Below are positions 13,701 to 26,300 of a stretch of DNA of 64,000 nt, piece after piece. The notes beneath the pieces are model-generated. The model worked only from the letters and a program-made list of their open reading frames with translations, made no database searches and was not told the origin of the DNA. The translations under genes and the position numbers were made by a program. Within the stretch, counting starts at the first letter, position 1. Each line of letters opens with the position of its first letter. The DNA is from Paulownia fortunei (taxonomy: Eukaryota; Streptophyta; Magnoliopsida; Lamiales; Paulowniaceae): positions 682,001 through 746,000 of the forward strand of contig CM033110.1 in assembly GCA_019321725.1 (NCBI GenBank). The letters run 5' to 3'.

Positions 13701-16700
13701 TTTTCCTTTGGTCCTATGCCTGTTTTCATTTTATATGCTTTAATCTGTTGAGTGAACTTAATTTTCATGAAATGCCAAGTTAGTTTAAAGGAAGACATCT
13801 ATATAAAAAGAACAGTAACAATCATACAACCTCAATTATTGAGAGAAAAAGCTGAAAGATTCTAACTCTTTACTTATCGGATAATAATGTGAGATCTAAC
13901 TATAGAATAATTGATCACCTGATTGATTGCGTGTGCCAGAACTCGAACTAGTCTGCCAATCATTTTGTGACTTCCTTGATACATATGATGATTTCTCGGG
14001 GTTAACAGCCTCTCTGTTGTGGAAGTGTTAAAGATGCTTCTAGGGCCAAGCTTTAATTTGGCGTGTTTTATATGATGAACTGCAGCCTGCTTGGACTTTA
14101 CTAAATTTGCATTCACTTTACTTGTGATGATTTTACTATATCCGTTGTTTGCTGAGTCTTGCACATTTTGCAATAAATAATCCAGTTAAAGATATTGAGG
14201 ATCCTTATACAAGTTTTCTGGCTTTTGGTTCATTTTTTACATACCATCTTATCCTTTTTGCCAAATAAATATCCAATAGAAACAAGAAGAAGATATAATG
14301 GGTTCTCGTCGGAATAATTTTTTTTCAACAAGGGTAAAGTTTGTGATCTTTTCAGGTTTCTAAGTGTGGCACTGTTTGAAAAAAACTTTCCATAGGTTGT
14401 CTTTAAGTTGATTTAATGATGACTAGTTCTTGTAGTACTCTACTTATTTTAAGGCTCTTACTCTTGATCACATATGCATTAACTGATCTTTAGAGAGGTA
14501 TTCCTGGTCTTATTCGAGTCTTTTTCTTTTTAACTTTCTAATCAATTGGAATGGCTCTAAAACTGGGGAATACAGAATATGTTGAGAATTGTATAGAAAA
14601 TTTGTTGTAATAAATTAGTAACAAGCACGACAGCAAGTTATACATAATACCTATAGCAGACAACTTAAGTAAAACTGTCTGAGATGGTTTTGGACTTGTT
14701 CACTGAAAGATCTATAGCTCAGGATTAACATTAAGTCTACTGATATATGGGGTTATGGGAGGGCACAGAAGCAAAAACTACTTATTCAGATATTCTTTGG
14801 TGGTTAATGTGCTAACTTTATATAGATTGAAATCATTCCGGATCAGGGCCTATGATGTTCATCCTGAATAAATGTTGGTTTTTACTGAGTCAAATGAATG
14901 GAAAGTAAAAACTTTATCAAAGTATAGGAGATCATTTATTTGTATATTCCTTTATGTCCCAAATGTTAGTTGTCTGTCAAATTTCTTAATATGAGTATTT
15001 TATTGCTAATCATGTTTATCATTTTCCTTGGAATATGCATAATTGTTATTTGTCTTCCTTTCAGCCGTCTGAAAATGCAGGAACAGTAGATTTACGACAC
15101 TTTGCTTTTCATGCATTTGCTGGTCGAAGTGGTGAACTGCGGTGGACCAGAAAGAATGAGGTTATTTTTTTATTTTATGAATTTACCTTCTTTTTGGTGG
15201 ATCCTTTTCTTCCACTTTCAAATTACAAAAATGATTTGTTTTAAGTGTCAATGAGAGATCAAGACGGCCTGTATCTGCTTGTAAACATCTATGTTGCTTC
15301 TATTCATTTTTGTAGCTTATCTGACGAAAAAGATATGAAAGATTTTCTGTCTTCTGTGTAGATGGGAAGAACCTTTCTAATATCAGATTTAGTGTAAGTT
15401 GTAGTGAGAATTGCAGGAAAACTTGTTTGAACTTGATTATGATATAATGAGAAGATCATCAAGGAGAACATGAATTCATTCCAAAATAAAGACAGTATTC
15501 TCCAGTATTTCATTAGAATTTTTGATTTTAGAAAATTTCTTAGATACCCAGGCCTAGAAATACATGAAAAGTTCAGATTCAGGTCTAACTATGATATTCT
15601 CAGATAGACTATATTTAGGACTGCTTCAGGCTGTGAAATGTTTACGAAAGGGGCCTATAGTATTCCAAAAGTTTTGTGTTCAAACTTCCTTTTAATGGCT
15701 TTCCTCACTCAGAATGTACAAACTTGTATTGATATTTTCTCTGTTTCACGACCATAAATCCTTACCCTTTTCCTATGGTGGATTAATATATAGTGGTGTG
15801 AGGAAAGCACTTCTCTTTTGGATGGAAAGTGCTTTAGCAACTTCTAACATCATTCAATGTCTGCTTTGAGATGTTAGATTAACTCATAAATAAGCTTTTC
15901 TTTTTTTCACCTGGCTTTTTGTTCTTGATGTGCATATCATTTCCCAAGCTGATTTCAACTTTCTGATCTTGCAGAACATTGATGCTCAATCATTTGATGC
16001 ATCACAGTTGATTCCACAGCACAATTACAAGCTTGATGTTCATGCGTTGAACACTCGTCATCCAGGAGAGGTATGCTATGTGAGATGGCTGAAGACTCGG
16101 TTGAAATATTTCTTTGGAGATTATCTTTTCACTTATCTGTGACTTGATGAAGGCAGATTAATATCCACTTCTCTTGAAAGAGATTGTAAAAGATGGGGTA
16201 GGAAAGAACTCATAGAAGTTGTTATTAGTGTACTTTTCCTCATTCAACTGTAGAAAAGCTTGTGATTATTGATGCCTATATTGTTTTTGGTCAAGTTGTA
16301 AATTGTTAATGGGACCAAAAAAAATTAAGTTTTAGGATTCCTAGAACTGAATGCAGGATGGATGCTACTTTCTGACTTCAAATGATCTGTAATTTTGAAA
16401 TTTGGTAGGATATTAGTTGCTAAGATTGAGGTCATTAAACATGGGGTTCAAATACATTAGTTTCTAGGCTGGAAAAAGATGATTTTTAGGTCTTGCTGCG
16501 TGTAATTTTGAGGTATAAGAGTAGAATAGGATTCAGCCTTTAAGTGTTGGGAAAATTTCACTCCACAAATTTAATTTGTTGTTCAACAAGCTATTACATT
16601 GTGTTATGATGGCTCAATGAGATATTCCTGGTGTATCTTTAGATTTATTGTTGTAGTCATTTGTAGGATTGAATCTGTTCCTTTTTCTATTTATTATTGT

Positions 16701-19700
16701 GTGAATGTTCATTTAAAGCTTCTTTCTGCATTTTTTTATATTCTGAATGTAGGGCCTACATCAGTGAAATTTTGTAATTGTTCAGATATATAGCTATTTT
16801 TAAATTCCAATAATGTAATTTATGGACGAGTTCATTTAAATGTTTTCTACTGTAGTTTGAATGCAGGGAGTTCAGAGAATCCATTCTTGGAGTCTTGCCA
16901 CATCATTGGGTAAGTATGGTGTTATAATTGTCTCCCTTCTGTGTTGCAGAATCAAACAGTTGATTTAAATCCCACTTGTGATCCTGATATGTGCTGAATT
17001 ATATGTTATCAGGATCGCCGGGAAGACACTGTGCTGAAGCTGGCGCATTTCAGGCGTCACAAGAGGAAAACATTGAAGAAAATACCTGGCAAGACCACCA
17101 ACTACCCTTTTCACAAGCCCGAAGAAAAACACTCTCCTGGAAAGGATGTGACAAAAAAAGTGTCGAACGTGATTGAGAAGGCAGTTAATATTGCTAAATC
17201 AGCAAAGACCAAGAAGGTGAGATTTCATAGTTTCTCTTAGTAGTTGGTTTAGAAATGTTCTCTCATTCATCCATTTAATGTTTTTAGGACAGATGTTTTG
17301 TGTAAATATTCATTTCTGTCTCGTTCACTTTTCACTGGTAAGCTATTAGTAGGATGTAGAACACATTGTTATTTCGCATACGAGAAAATTCTTCTGCTAG
17401 GTCTATTCCAGCATGGGAAAAAAGTTCAGCCTCTTATCATCTTTAACTTGATTTTTGTTCTGTTGCATGATTGAAGCTGATAATATCCAATTTGGAAACC
17501 ACTTATCTTTAGTAAAGGAACTTTATTACAAGAAAGCATAGTCTTGTCAATATTGGAACTTAAAGGTTTCGAAGATATTTTTTTCCTACATCTATTTTTC
17601 AGTAAATTTAAGGAAGATATGTAAAATTGATTAATTAGTGCTGCTAACAAAATGATGGTTTTTCATTGGTCAGATATGGACCATTGTGCAATCCGGTTTA
17701 GTTAAGGACACTTACATGTGCTGTTAATGATTTTTATATTATCATTTGGCTTTTCAGCCGATAGTTTTTGCAACCTTTACCAATCACTTCATTTAATTTA
17801 TTGTGCAGCCTTTGCCTTACATACCTACCATAACAAATTACACTCAGCTCTGGTGGGTACCTAATGTTGTCGTTGCTCATGAAAAGGAAGGGATTGAAGC
17901 TGTTCATTTGGCATCTGGACGCACCCTATGTAAGGTGAAAATCAGAGATAGAATGCTTGATTCTTAAGTTGCTATAACATCTACAGCAAAAAAACAGTGC
18001 AGAAACTATTGAATTAGAACTTTTGGGCACAAGATATTCTTTCCCTGCCTTTTAATTTGAAGTTCACTGAATCAGTAGAGCACCATGTTCTTCGACATAA
18101 TAAAATATTCCCCCTTTTGGCTGTGAAGGTCAAGTAGTCTTGTTGAAGGTCTGTAAGAGTCATACCATCTTTGTCTAAGTATTAAGGCTGCTGTCTGAAG
18201 GACTGCATTCTTGCTATCATGCTGACAACTATGTGATGATTATCATTGTTTTAAGGATGGATTCCGTGTGGGGTGATTGTGCCCTGGATTGTAGTATCAC
18301 AGCTTACTTTAATGCATTTTATGAATATGTATGACTTGGCTCAAGTGTGCTTTGTATGCTTGGTTATTGATGTACCTTATGACTAGTATTTTTCCATAAT
18401 AGCAAGAACCTATATGACATGTTATATTATATGCTTTATCCGTTCAGCTACATCTTCAAGAAGGTGGTCTTCATGCTGATATTAATGGAGATGGCGTCCT
18501 AGATCATGTCCAGGTGATCTTTTACACCAATTTTTATGTTTATGAAGTCTGTTTTAGAAGTTTTTTATTTCTTAAAATCACTGCACTTTATTAATGCAGT
18601 AGGCAGCATTTTAGGTTTCCTCTCAGTAAAATGTTGTACCCCTTTCTGTATCCAATTGGATACAAAAGCTCATACCGCTTGCTCTTATGTATGGAGGTGA
18701 AACTCTTATATTGGTTGAATTAGTTAATCAGCTTGTCATATTTAATAGTTGTCCTATTGAAATTGAAAGGCCAATTTTGACTCAGTTGAATTGTTCTCAG
18801 GTAAGGATTGGCATGTCTACATAGCCTATAGCTTTTCTTTTTATCCTTTGCTTTTTTGGCCCTAACTCATATGTGGCCACATGGTCATTTTCATTTTTTT
18901 AGGTGAGGCTGTGTATTTATTTATTAAGGGGGTTGGTCAACATTATATATGGTTCTTACCCAAATATAGGTGGTTTGATAGTTGTTTATTGGTTAGAGTT
19001 TTTATGTGCCTCCCGGGTTCGAGGACCAATATCTATCCATGCGCTTTATACAGGATTAAGTGGTTTTTGGCATCTTGTTGATCAAGGCTTTGGGTGGCTG
19101 ATTAGTGGTTGCTTCTTTGTGATCTGCAATTTGATTGGAAGTAATCCATGTCAATCATTCTGTTCTTTCTTTTGGTTTGGTGGATCACATGCATCTTATT
19201 CTCTTAAGTTTTGTACTCTAATTTTTGTAGTTTAATACATTTTCTTGTATTAACGAACATGGAAATAATCTTGTCCTTAAACTTACTGGAGAAACCTCAG
19301 TTGCTTGTGTTGTTTTCGGCACAAGGTGATACCAACACTTTATGGCCGTAGGGTATATTGCTCATATTGCTTTTTGGTACTTTTGCTCAGATTGTTTAGA
19401 TTGTTGATATCAAAGTTATTTGGTTTGATAACTTGAAGTCTCTATTGGGATATTTGAAATGCTAAGAGAATTCTTGTGTATTTGTACTCAAGAAAGAAAG
19501 AAATGTACAAAGCAGAATCTAAATTTAGCATGAATACATCCTTTTTGTTTCGTTTTTCATGATAGTAGAAAAAACTTTTAATTTTGACTTTTGGTAGGAA
19601 AAAAGTTATAAAAATCAGTGTTTTGCTTTCTTTCTCCATTAACTTTCCCTCTCTGCAATTTAGGATCCAGATTAGGGTACTATCACAGACGTCAAGATTT

Positions 19701-21266
19701 GGCCCTTGGTTAGTAGGTATAAAGTGGTATGCAGTAGGACTGCAAAGTAACATAAACATTGCATATGCATGCCATGCTTAAGAACCCATTTATATATTTG
19801 AACAGTTAAATTCAACTTTCTTTTTGGTATTAGATCTTGTTAGAATTTCTCCTAGCTGTAAGCTGTTCGAGTTTAGACTATAGTTGAGTCTGGGCACCTA
19901 GCCAGCTCTTTATCATGATATATCAAAAGGATGCAAGTAAAACAAATAAAAGGAACTTTTGAACTAGCAGGCATTGAAGTAAGAATTTGGTCAAATAAAA
20001 TTGGTTTCTTTTTGTCATTGATGACAATGTTATGTTTATCTTTCTTTAAAGGTTGTTGGAGCAAATGGTGCTGAACAGACTGTTGTGAGTGGATCTATGG
20101 AAGTGCTGCGTCCCTGTTGGGCTATTGCAACATCAGGCGTGCCGGTTCGAGAACAACTTTTTAATGCTTCTATATGTCATCACTCTCCTTTTAATTTATT
20201 CCAACATGGAGAGTTCTCCAGAGGCTTTGGTCGACATGTAGATGTGAGTTCATTGGAGGTTGCAGCACCCATTCTGATCCCAAGAAATGATGGTCATAAG
20301 CATCGTAAGGGAAGCCATGGTGATGTTGTCTTCCTAACAAATCGAGGCGAGGTATGCTGTCTTGTACTACTTAAGTTTCTCTTTTTTTTACATACATGCC
20401 CCTGATAATGAACCTTAAGTTGGAAGTGTTCGTCCCATCAAGTTTTCTTAGATCTGGCTTATCATGAGGCTTCCTTCGTTTGGTGGAAGAAGTTCGGAGG
20501 GCATTTTTTTCCTTCTTTTTTTTCTCTTGGGGAGAGGAGCCATGGTGGGTGCTACCTGAAAAGTGTAATCAGAAATTGGATGATCTGAAGTTATTTGTTG
20601 TAGAAGTGTTAAATCATAAGTTGTTAGAATATTCGGCAACAACTCCTTTGCTAGTGAAAATCTGAAATCTCAACTTCTGCTGTAGTATGGCTATTCCACA
20701 TGCAAATTTTCATGAATTCATTTATTAAAAATGTATTATCATATGCAAATTTTCATGATTTCATGGATTAAAATGTATTGCATATGTTTCAGGTAACATC
20801 ATACTCTCCAGGCTTGCATGGACATGATGCAGTCTGGAATTGGCAGCTCTTGACAGGTGCTACATGGTCAAACCTTCCATCTCCATCTGGGATGACAGAA
20901 TCTACTGTGGTCCCCACACTGAAGGCATTCCCATTACGCCAACATGATAGCCAAGAATTGATTCTTGCAGCAGGAGATCAAGAAGCCGTAGTATTATCTC
21001 CTGGAGGAAGTATATTAACGGCTGTGGATCTTCCTGCACCTCCTACACATGCATTGGTGTGCGATGATTTCTCAAATGATGGGTTGACAGATCTTATTCT
21101 TGTGACTTCTAATGGGGTGTATGGTTTTGTTCAGACGAGGCAACCAGGTGCCCTGTTCTTCAGCACGCTTGTAGGCTGCCTTATCATTGTGATGGGAGTG
21201 CTATTTGTCTCCCAATACCTAAATTCCAGTAAGGGAAAGCCTCAGGTATCATCAGCTCAATTGTAA
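10731..21266 (+). CDS. NERD1: NERD1-like FG-GAP repeat membrane protein (13 exons)
   Basis: Exons: 10731-10793, 10940-11098, 11793-12044, 12162-12281, 13329-13409, 15065-15160, 15975-16070, 16856-16909, 17013-17216, 17809-17934, 18448-18513, 20052-20351, 20793-21266 (stop TAA). They join to 696 residues, close to the remembered length of Arabidopsis NERD1. Residues 1-21 are a hydrophobic signal/anchor. FG-GAP-like calcium-loop motifs are D55-L-N-G-D-G60, D428-I-N-G-D-G-V-L-D436 and DDFSNDGLTD near 630-639. A basic segment (RRHKRKTLKK, then a Lys-rich stretch) sits near 320-375. A single transmembrane helix lies near 661-682, with a short tail. This predicts a type I protein with a lumenal or extracellular beta-propeller-like region. 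The Arabidopsis protein is a Golgi-associated factor linked to exocyst function and root growth (family knowledge). All twelve introns fall between codons (phase 0). The start was chosen because it opens the signal sequence directly before a GT donor. Confidence 0.92.
18975..19045 (+). repeat. Possible tRNA-like SINE head in NERD1 intron 11
   Basis: A 'tggttagag' box-A-like string at about 18989 is followed some 30 bases later by 'gggttcgaggacc', which partly matches a box B (GGTTCGANNCC). The spacing suits an internal RNA polymerase III promoter, but no cloverleaf, terminal poly-A or target-site duplication could be assigned. The call is weak. Confidence 0.2.
20697..20785. repeat. Short tandem duplication before NERD1 exon 13
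   Basis: 'catgcaaattttcatga' with a following 'attaaaaatgtatt' block appears twice, about 53 bases apart. The second copy runs close to the exon-13 splice acceptor at 20791-20792, so the branch-point region lies in or next to duplicated sequence. Confidence 0.65.
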
Positions 21267-21795
21267 CGACCTTAAGAGTTTTGTAAACATTACAGAAGAT
21301 GGAGTTTCTGTCTTTGGAGCCCACAAGGTACAAACGCTAGTAGCCTGCAAATGGGAAATGTTGCTGTTGAGGTATGGCTATAGGCAAAAGAAAGAGCTGC
21401 AAAAGTTTGTTCACATGACGGAGCTTGATATGCTTTCAAATTCTTTCTTACCTCAGACATGTTTCAGAGTCTGTAGCCTTTGTTACATGCTTAACTTGAA
21501 GAGCTTTGACATGTAATGCTTGCCAAAGAAAGATCAATGCCTGCAACCATCGAGTTCTCAAGCAAAAATTATCTGAGCTCTCTTTTTTAATATTTTTCTG
21601 GCTCTCTTCCTTGCTTGCTGTCCTCCGAACTCACCCGTCTCCCTTCCCGTGTTTGATGATGTTTGTTAATGAATTTATCCTCGTCAAACAAGCTTAAGTT
21701 TTTAAATGAGATGGACACCTCAAATGTCACTGCACATCCTTTTGGAAACGTCATTTAGCATCGCAGATGCCGTGTTGGTATGCCATGAAAAGTTG

Positions 21796-21858
21796 TATGC
21801 AAGAATACCCTTATGAAAGGCAATTATTGTGCTGACGCTTTGGCTAAATTAGCATAAA
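21796..21858 (+). pseudogene. Possible RNase H fragment of a retroelement
   Basis: The frame reads K-G-N-Y-C-A-D-A-L-A-K-L-A-stop over roughly 21816-21857. This resembles the G-N-x-x-A-D-A-L-A-x-L-A motif at the end of the RNase H domain of plant LINE-type elements. Upstream and downstream frames are broken, and no reverse transcriptase motif is recognisable. If real, it is a decayed 5'-truncated remnant just beyond the NERD1 3' end. A chance match over so short a stretch remains possible. Confidence 0.35.
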
Positions 21859-23231
21859 CAACTTAGCTATCTTCTTGTTTGGGACTCTCTACCTCCAGTT
21901 TAGATGCTCCCTTTTATGGAGAAGGATATGAAGAAAGAATTGAATGTAGATTATTAGCATCAGCTCTTAGTTGGACGACAGAAACGAGAGATATAAGTTG
22001 GAGATTGATTTCTGTCTCCCTGTGGGAATAGGGATCCGTAGACCCACTAAAGTCAAGGTTGGTTAAGGAGCGAACAAGATGATTAGACGTTGAGTGGAGC
22101 TCTTCTAGGTGCTTATTATGATAAGACGGGAAGAGCTAGAGCTTCAAGCGAGGTTATATGAAGTAAGAGGGTTCTCTAGTTACCCTCCCCACTTGTTCAC
22201 CCTCCCACTTCCCCAACCCCAATCCCCCACCCAAAAAAAATAAAATGGATCTTATATTTATATCCCTTTGGCCCTTCAATCTTATTGAAGAATGTAGCTT
22301 GTGGTTCAAAATGACAAGGGATCAAAGATCTTTTTCTATTTGGACGGCAAATAAGTCAATGGGCCTCCTCTATAAAGATTCAAAAGTTGAATTGACAAAC
22401 GTATTTTAGGGCCTTCACACACAGCTGGACATATGAATTATTTAGGCGACAGATAGAATGAGATCAATCCAAAAACAACCAATGCATCAGTAGATTAGCA
22501 ACAGCAGCTGTATAGGCATAGATAAAAATTCATCCACCACAGCTGTTTGGGCATTTTGAATCATAATTTTCATGCAATTAGTGACTAAAGATATATTGCC
22601 TTCTTCAAGAATCAGCTATGTCAGGATTTTACAATTGGCATTGATCAAAATGAAGTTTTCTATCCTATAATGAAATATTATTAATTTTTTACCTCTCATT
22701 GCATTTTCTTCCAATACTTTGGTAAAAGGGTATGCTGGGATTGCGTTAATTTGATGTTCGATATTTATGACAAAATTCAAGTAATATTTAAAGCATTTGT
22801 AATATAACTTACACATCGTTTAATATTGATAGCAAAACTTGGTTACGGAAATGATTTTTAGTTTTAGAATTTGTGTAATATTGAGAAAAAACAATTTGGT
22901 ACTTCAATTAATGGTCGCGGAATAGTAGCAATTACTATATTAGTGTTAGTAGCGTGTATATATCTTTGAGATAATTCACTTGTTTTTCCATTGTAATGTT
23001 TGAGAAATGTTGGTTGTTTCTAAATACATTCTTGAAATAAATAAGCTGAAGATCCACTTGACTAACTTGTCAAAAACTCGAAAACAGCATAAAGACAATA
23101 GAGGCACAATGATCATTAGAGATAGATGCTTTGGGTACTTTCAGTTGTCACAACTTGCATTTCTGAAGAAAGTAGAGAATTTTGGGATCCATCATTTTGG
23201 CCAGTTAAGCTAGTGCTATTCTTTCTCTTGT

Positions 23232-23335
<104 letters not shown>

Positions 23336-26300
23336 ACAGGGATTGCATAGCTTTTGGGTCTCACTTGCAATCAATGTTTTTGACCTGATGTATTTGTTGT
23401 GTGGGGAAAATACAATATATGTCTATGAAATTGATGTTTCAGTGTCTTAAAAAGGACTGCATGATTTATAGAGGCATATGATTTATGGGCATGGCCAATT
23501 TGGTTTGTAGGGTCATTTTATATGTGGATTCTATGGCATTGTACTACTGATTTTGACAAGTGAACATCTCAAACACATTATCATGAATCAATAGTCTATC
23601 ACATTGAAGCTTTTTGCCACAAAAATATTTAGCCAAACTTATGGTTAATTCTTACCCATCATGATTATTCTAGTCGCGATTGTGTTGTCAGGATAAGGAT
23701 AAACCACAAGGTTTTCCATAAATAATTTCATACAAAGTTTTGTTATAGCATCTATAACTACTTCCGATTTAGGGGAACAATCAATAAATAAACATCCACT
23801 AGAATTAATTTATCGACTCCCAGAACATTACTATAAGAATTAGTACTGCAGACTCCCATAGCAATAACATATTTTAGTTCGGGCATTTGCTCATTAATGC
23901 AATAAGATGCATTAATGCGGCAATACAACAAAAATGCAGTGAAATTTACAATATAAAATTATATCCGATATTTTTAATATGTTATAATGTACTAGTAATT
24001 TTGTATGCACTACTGCATGATTATTTATTTTTCTTGTTTTTTTCTTTTGTCATCATTTTTTTGAATAAACTACTAATTTGGTACATCAATGAAGCTAGCC
24101 CTAGATCAAACTATTTAATTCTTGAGTGACAAAATTATTTCACCCCCTTCTTAGGTGCACCTTCTCTTTTGACATGAAATGCAAGTAGATTCCCACATGA
24201 TTGGGATCACCCTAGCTAGGGCAAGCTGGAAAGAGGAATTTTAATGAGCCAACCTCCCAGACCTCTATGTCTACTGTCCTACAAAACATAATACAAACCC
24301 TAATGGCTGTCTTTTTTTAAATTTGTTTAATGGGCCTTTCAAGACTGTATCCCCAATTAATGATGATGCCAAATAATAGCAGACAAATCCATGTTCATCC
24401 TACTAACTCTCTCTCTCTCTAGATGCAAGTTTACAATTTAAAGAACTCTCTAAGTAGATAGATTTTCAGTACTACTTTCCATATTTTGGTGAGACAAAAC
24501 TTCCTAACTAGTTTCCGTTGATATCTAGCTATCAACAGGAGACCATGAATGTGAGGGCTCACACTGGGAACTTGGGAGCAAATTTACACTAACGAAAACG
24601 TTATGTAATTAGTTATAGTAATTATCTAAATCTAGCCAACAGAATTTATTGCGTTCGGTATTTACCAAAATTAAAACTGATTAATTGGGGGAAAAAAGGG
24701 ATCAAAATTGATTCAATTAGGGCTCACATTGGCCTATTCTTGGGAGCAAAACAATGCTGAAGGGAACCCTAATAGTGAATAAATAAAATGAATGCAAGTT
24801 ATGTAAATTCTGAACTCACCAATCAAATGCATGATCAGACAATCAACATAAGTTTTAGGGTGGCTAATCACTGATTTTAGTATTATTATATTCTAAAGCA
24901 AGTAGAAATACTTTTTAACCAACAATTTCAGTAAGGATACAGCAAAAGGACAGTAAAGCAGAAAGCAAACAGAAGCTAAAGGAGAGGAAATTCACACACA
25001 CACACACACATATATATATACACACACACATCAATGGAATGATTTGTTGTACAGTATGAAAATTTGATTGGAAATCCAGTGAGGACAATGTTTTGTGTTT
25101 CAAGAACAAGAATACGAGGTGTCCTTTTGGTTTTGTTGCTCGAGGAAATGTTGGATACGAGAAAAGTTGAAAGACATTAATCTTGTTTTTTTGCCATGGA
25201 AATATGAGATATATATTCAAATGTGAGTAGGTTGTACGAACGGATTCCTCAGACATTGGGAAAGGGAAAAATTTTTGATCACATGATGAGGCCTTCTTTC
25301 GGCTGCATGTTACCACCAAAGGGGGACTAACATTCATGCAATGTCTTCTTTTTATTGTTGACATTGCAAATATAAAAAAAAAGAAAAATAAAAGCAAATC
25401 TTCATTTTAAGAGTACTGATTTACATGTGTTGTTATTAAGCAAAGGATTACTAAATCGAGTGCTGAATTAAGATTATCTGGGAAAAAAAAGTTTAAAGCA
25501 AGATGAAAAAATGGGGGTTTTCTCCCTACTTATCATGTTCAATTGTGATGATCTTTTTCTCGGTTTAAACTTAAAGATAAAATGGCCATCCAAAATTGAA
25601 CCCTATATTGGAAAGATTTTTTCTATTATTTGAGGTCTTCTGAACATAAATTTAAGTCAACTAATTAAATAATGCAAGCTTGCTACCCTTGGCAACCATT
25701 CATTTTTATTCCAAATGGGTATTTAAAGTTAAACTAATTGTAAGTTTAGCCCCAAAGGATATGGAACTTAGCAGTTTAAGTTGGCTGATTTATAGAATTT
25801 TGAAAATGGTCCCAGTTTTTTGAAAAATTACAGGCTACTTTTGGGCTAATCAATCCACTCTTATAATGCTAATTGAAGAAATGGAGGGAATGGGATGCTC
25901 TTGAAAATGATATCAAGAACAAGTATCTACTTGTTAATTTCCACATATAATAAGATATTGTAATCTAGTGAATTCAGTTTTAAACCTTGGGAAGAACTAT
26001 AGAAACAATCAAGAATGACATATGTGTTATTACAAAATGTATGGCTGCTTCCAACTGCTAAAAAGAGGAACAAAAGAAAACCAGGAATCTGCAAACTTAT
26101 AAATGGATCAAGAATTGAAAATTACAGTTAAGGGACAGAAATTAAAGACTAAATTCGAAATATATATATTCGGATGGATAAAAGAATGCAGTTTATGAAG
26201 AACAATGGCTTTAAAAGCAAGCATTGTTTGTTCACATGACAAAAAATGTTCCCCATTGATCCATTTCTTTTGTCCTGGTCATCATGCTGTTGAACCAATA

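Noticed and set aside
16742..16909. Alternative NERD1 exon 8 starting at the second AG ('gaatgcag')
   Set aside because: That acceptor shifts the frame and loses the FECREFRESILGVLPHHW reading, which fits the family; the 'ctgtag' acceptor keeps phase 0.
18903..19235. 110-codon hydrophobic plus-strand frame in NERD1 intron 11
   Set aside because: It lies between well-defined phase-0 exons, matches no family, and its hydrophobicity follows from T-rich sequence.
24915..25397. 160-codon minus-strand frame, the longest in the NERD1-SHI intergenic region
   Set aside because: It runs through a CA/TA microsatellite and homopolymers, is Phe/Cys-rich, and has no recognisable domain or splice context.
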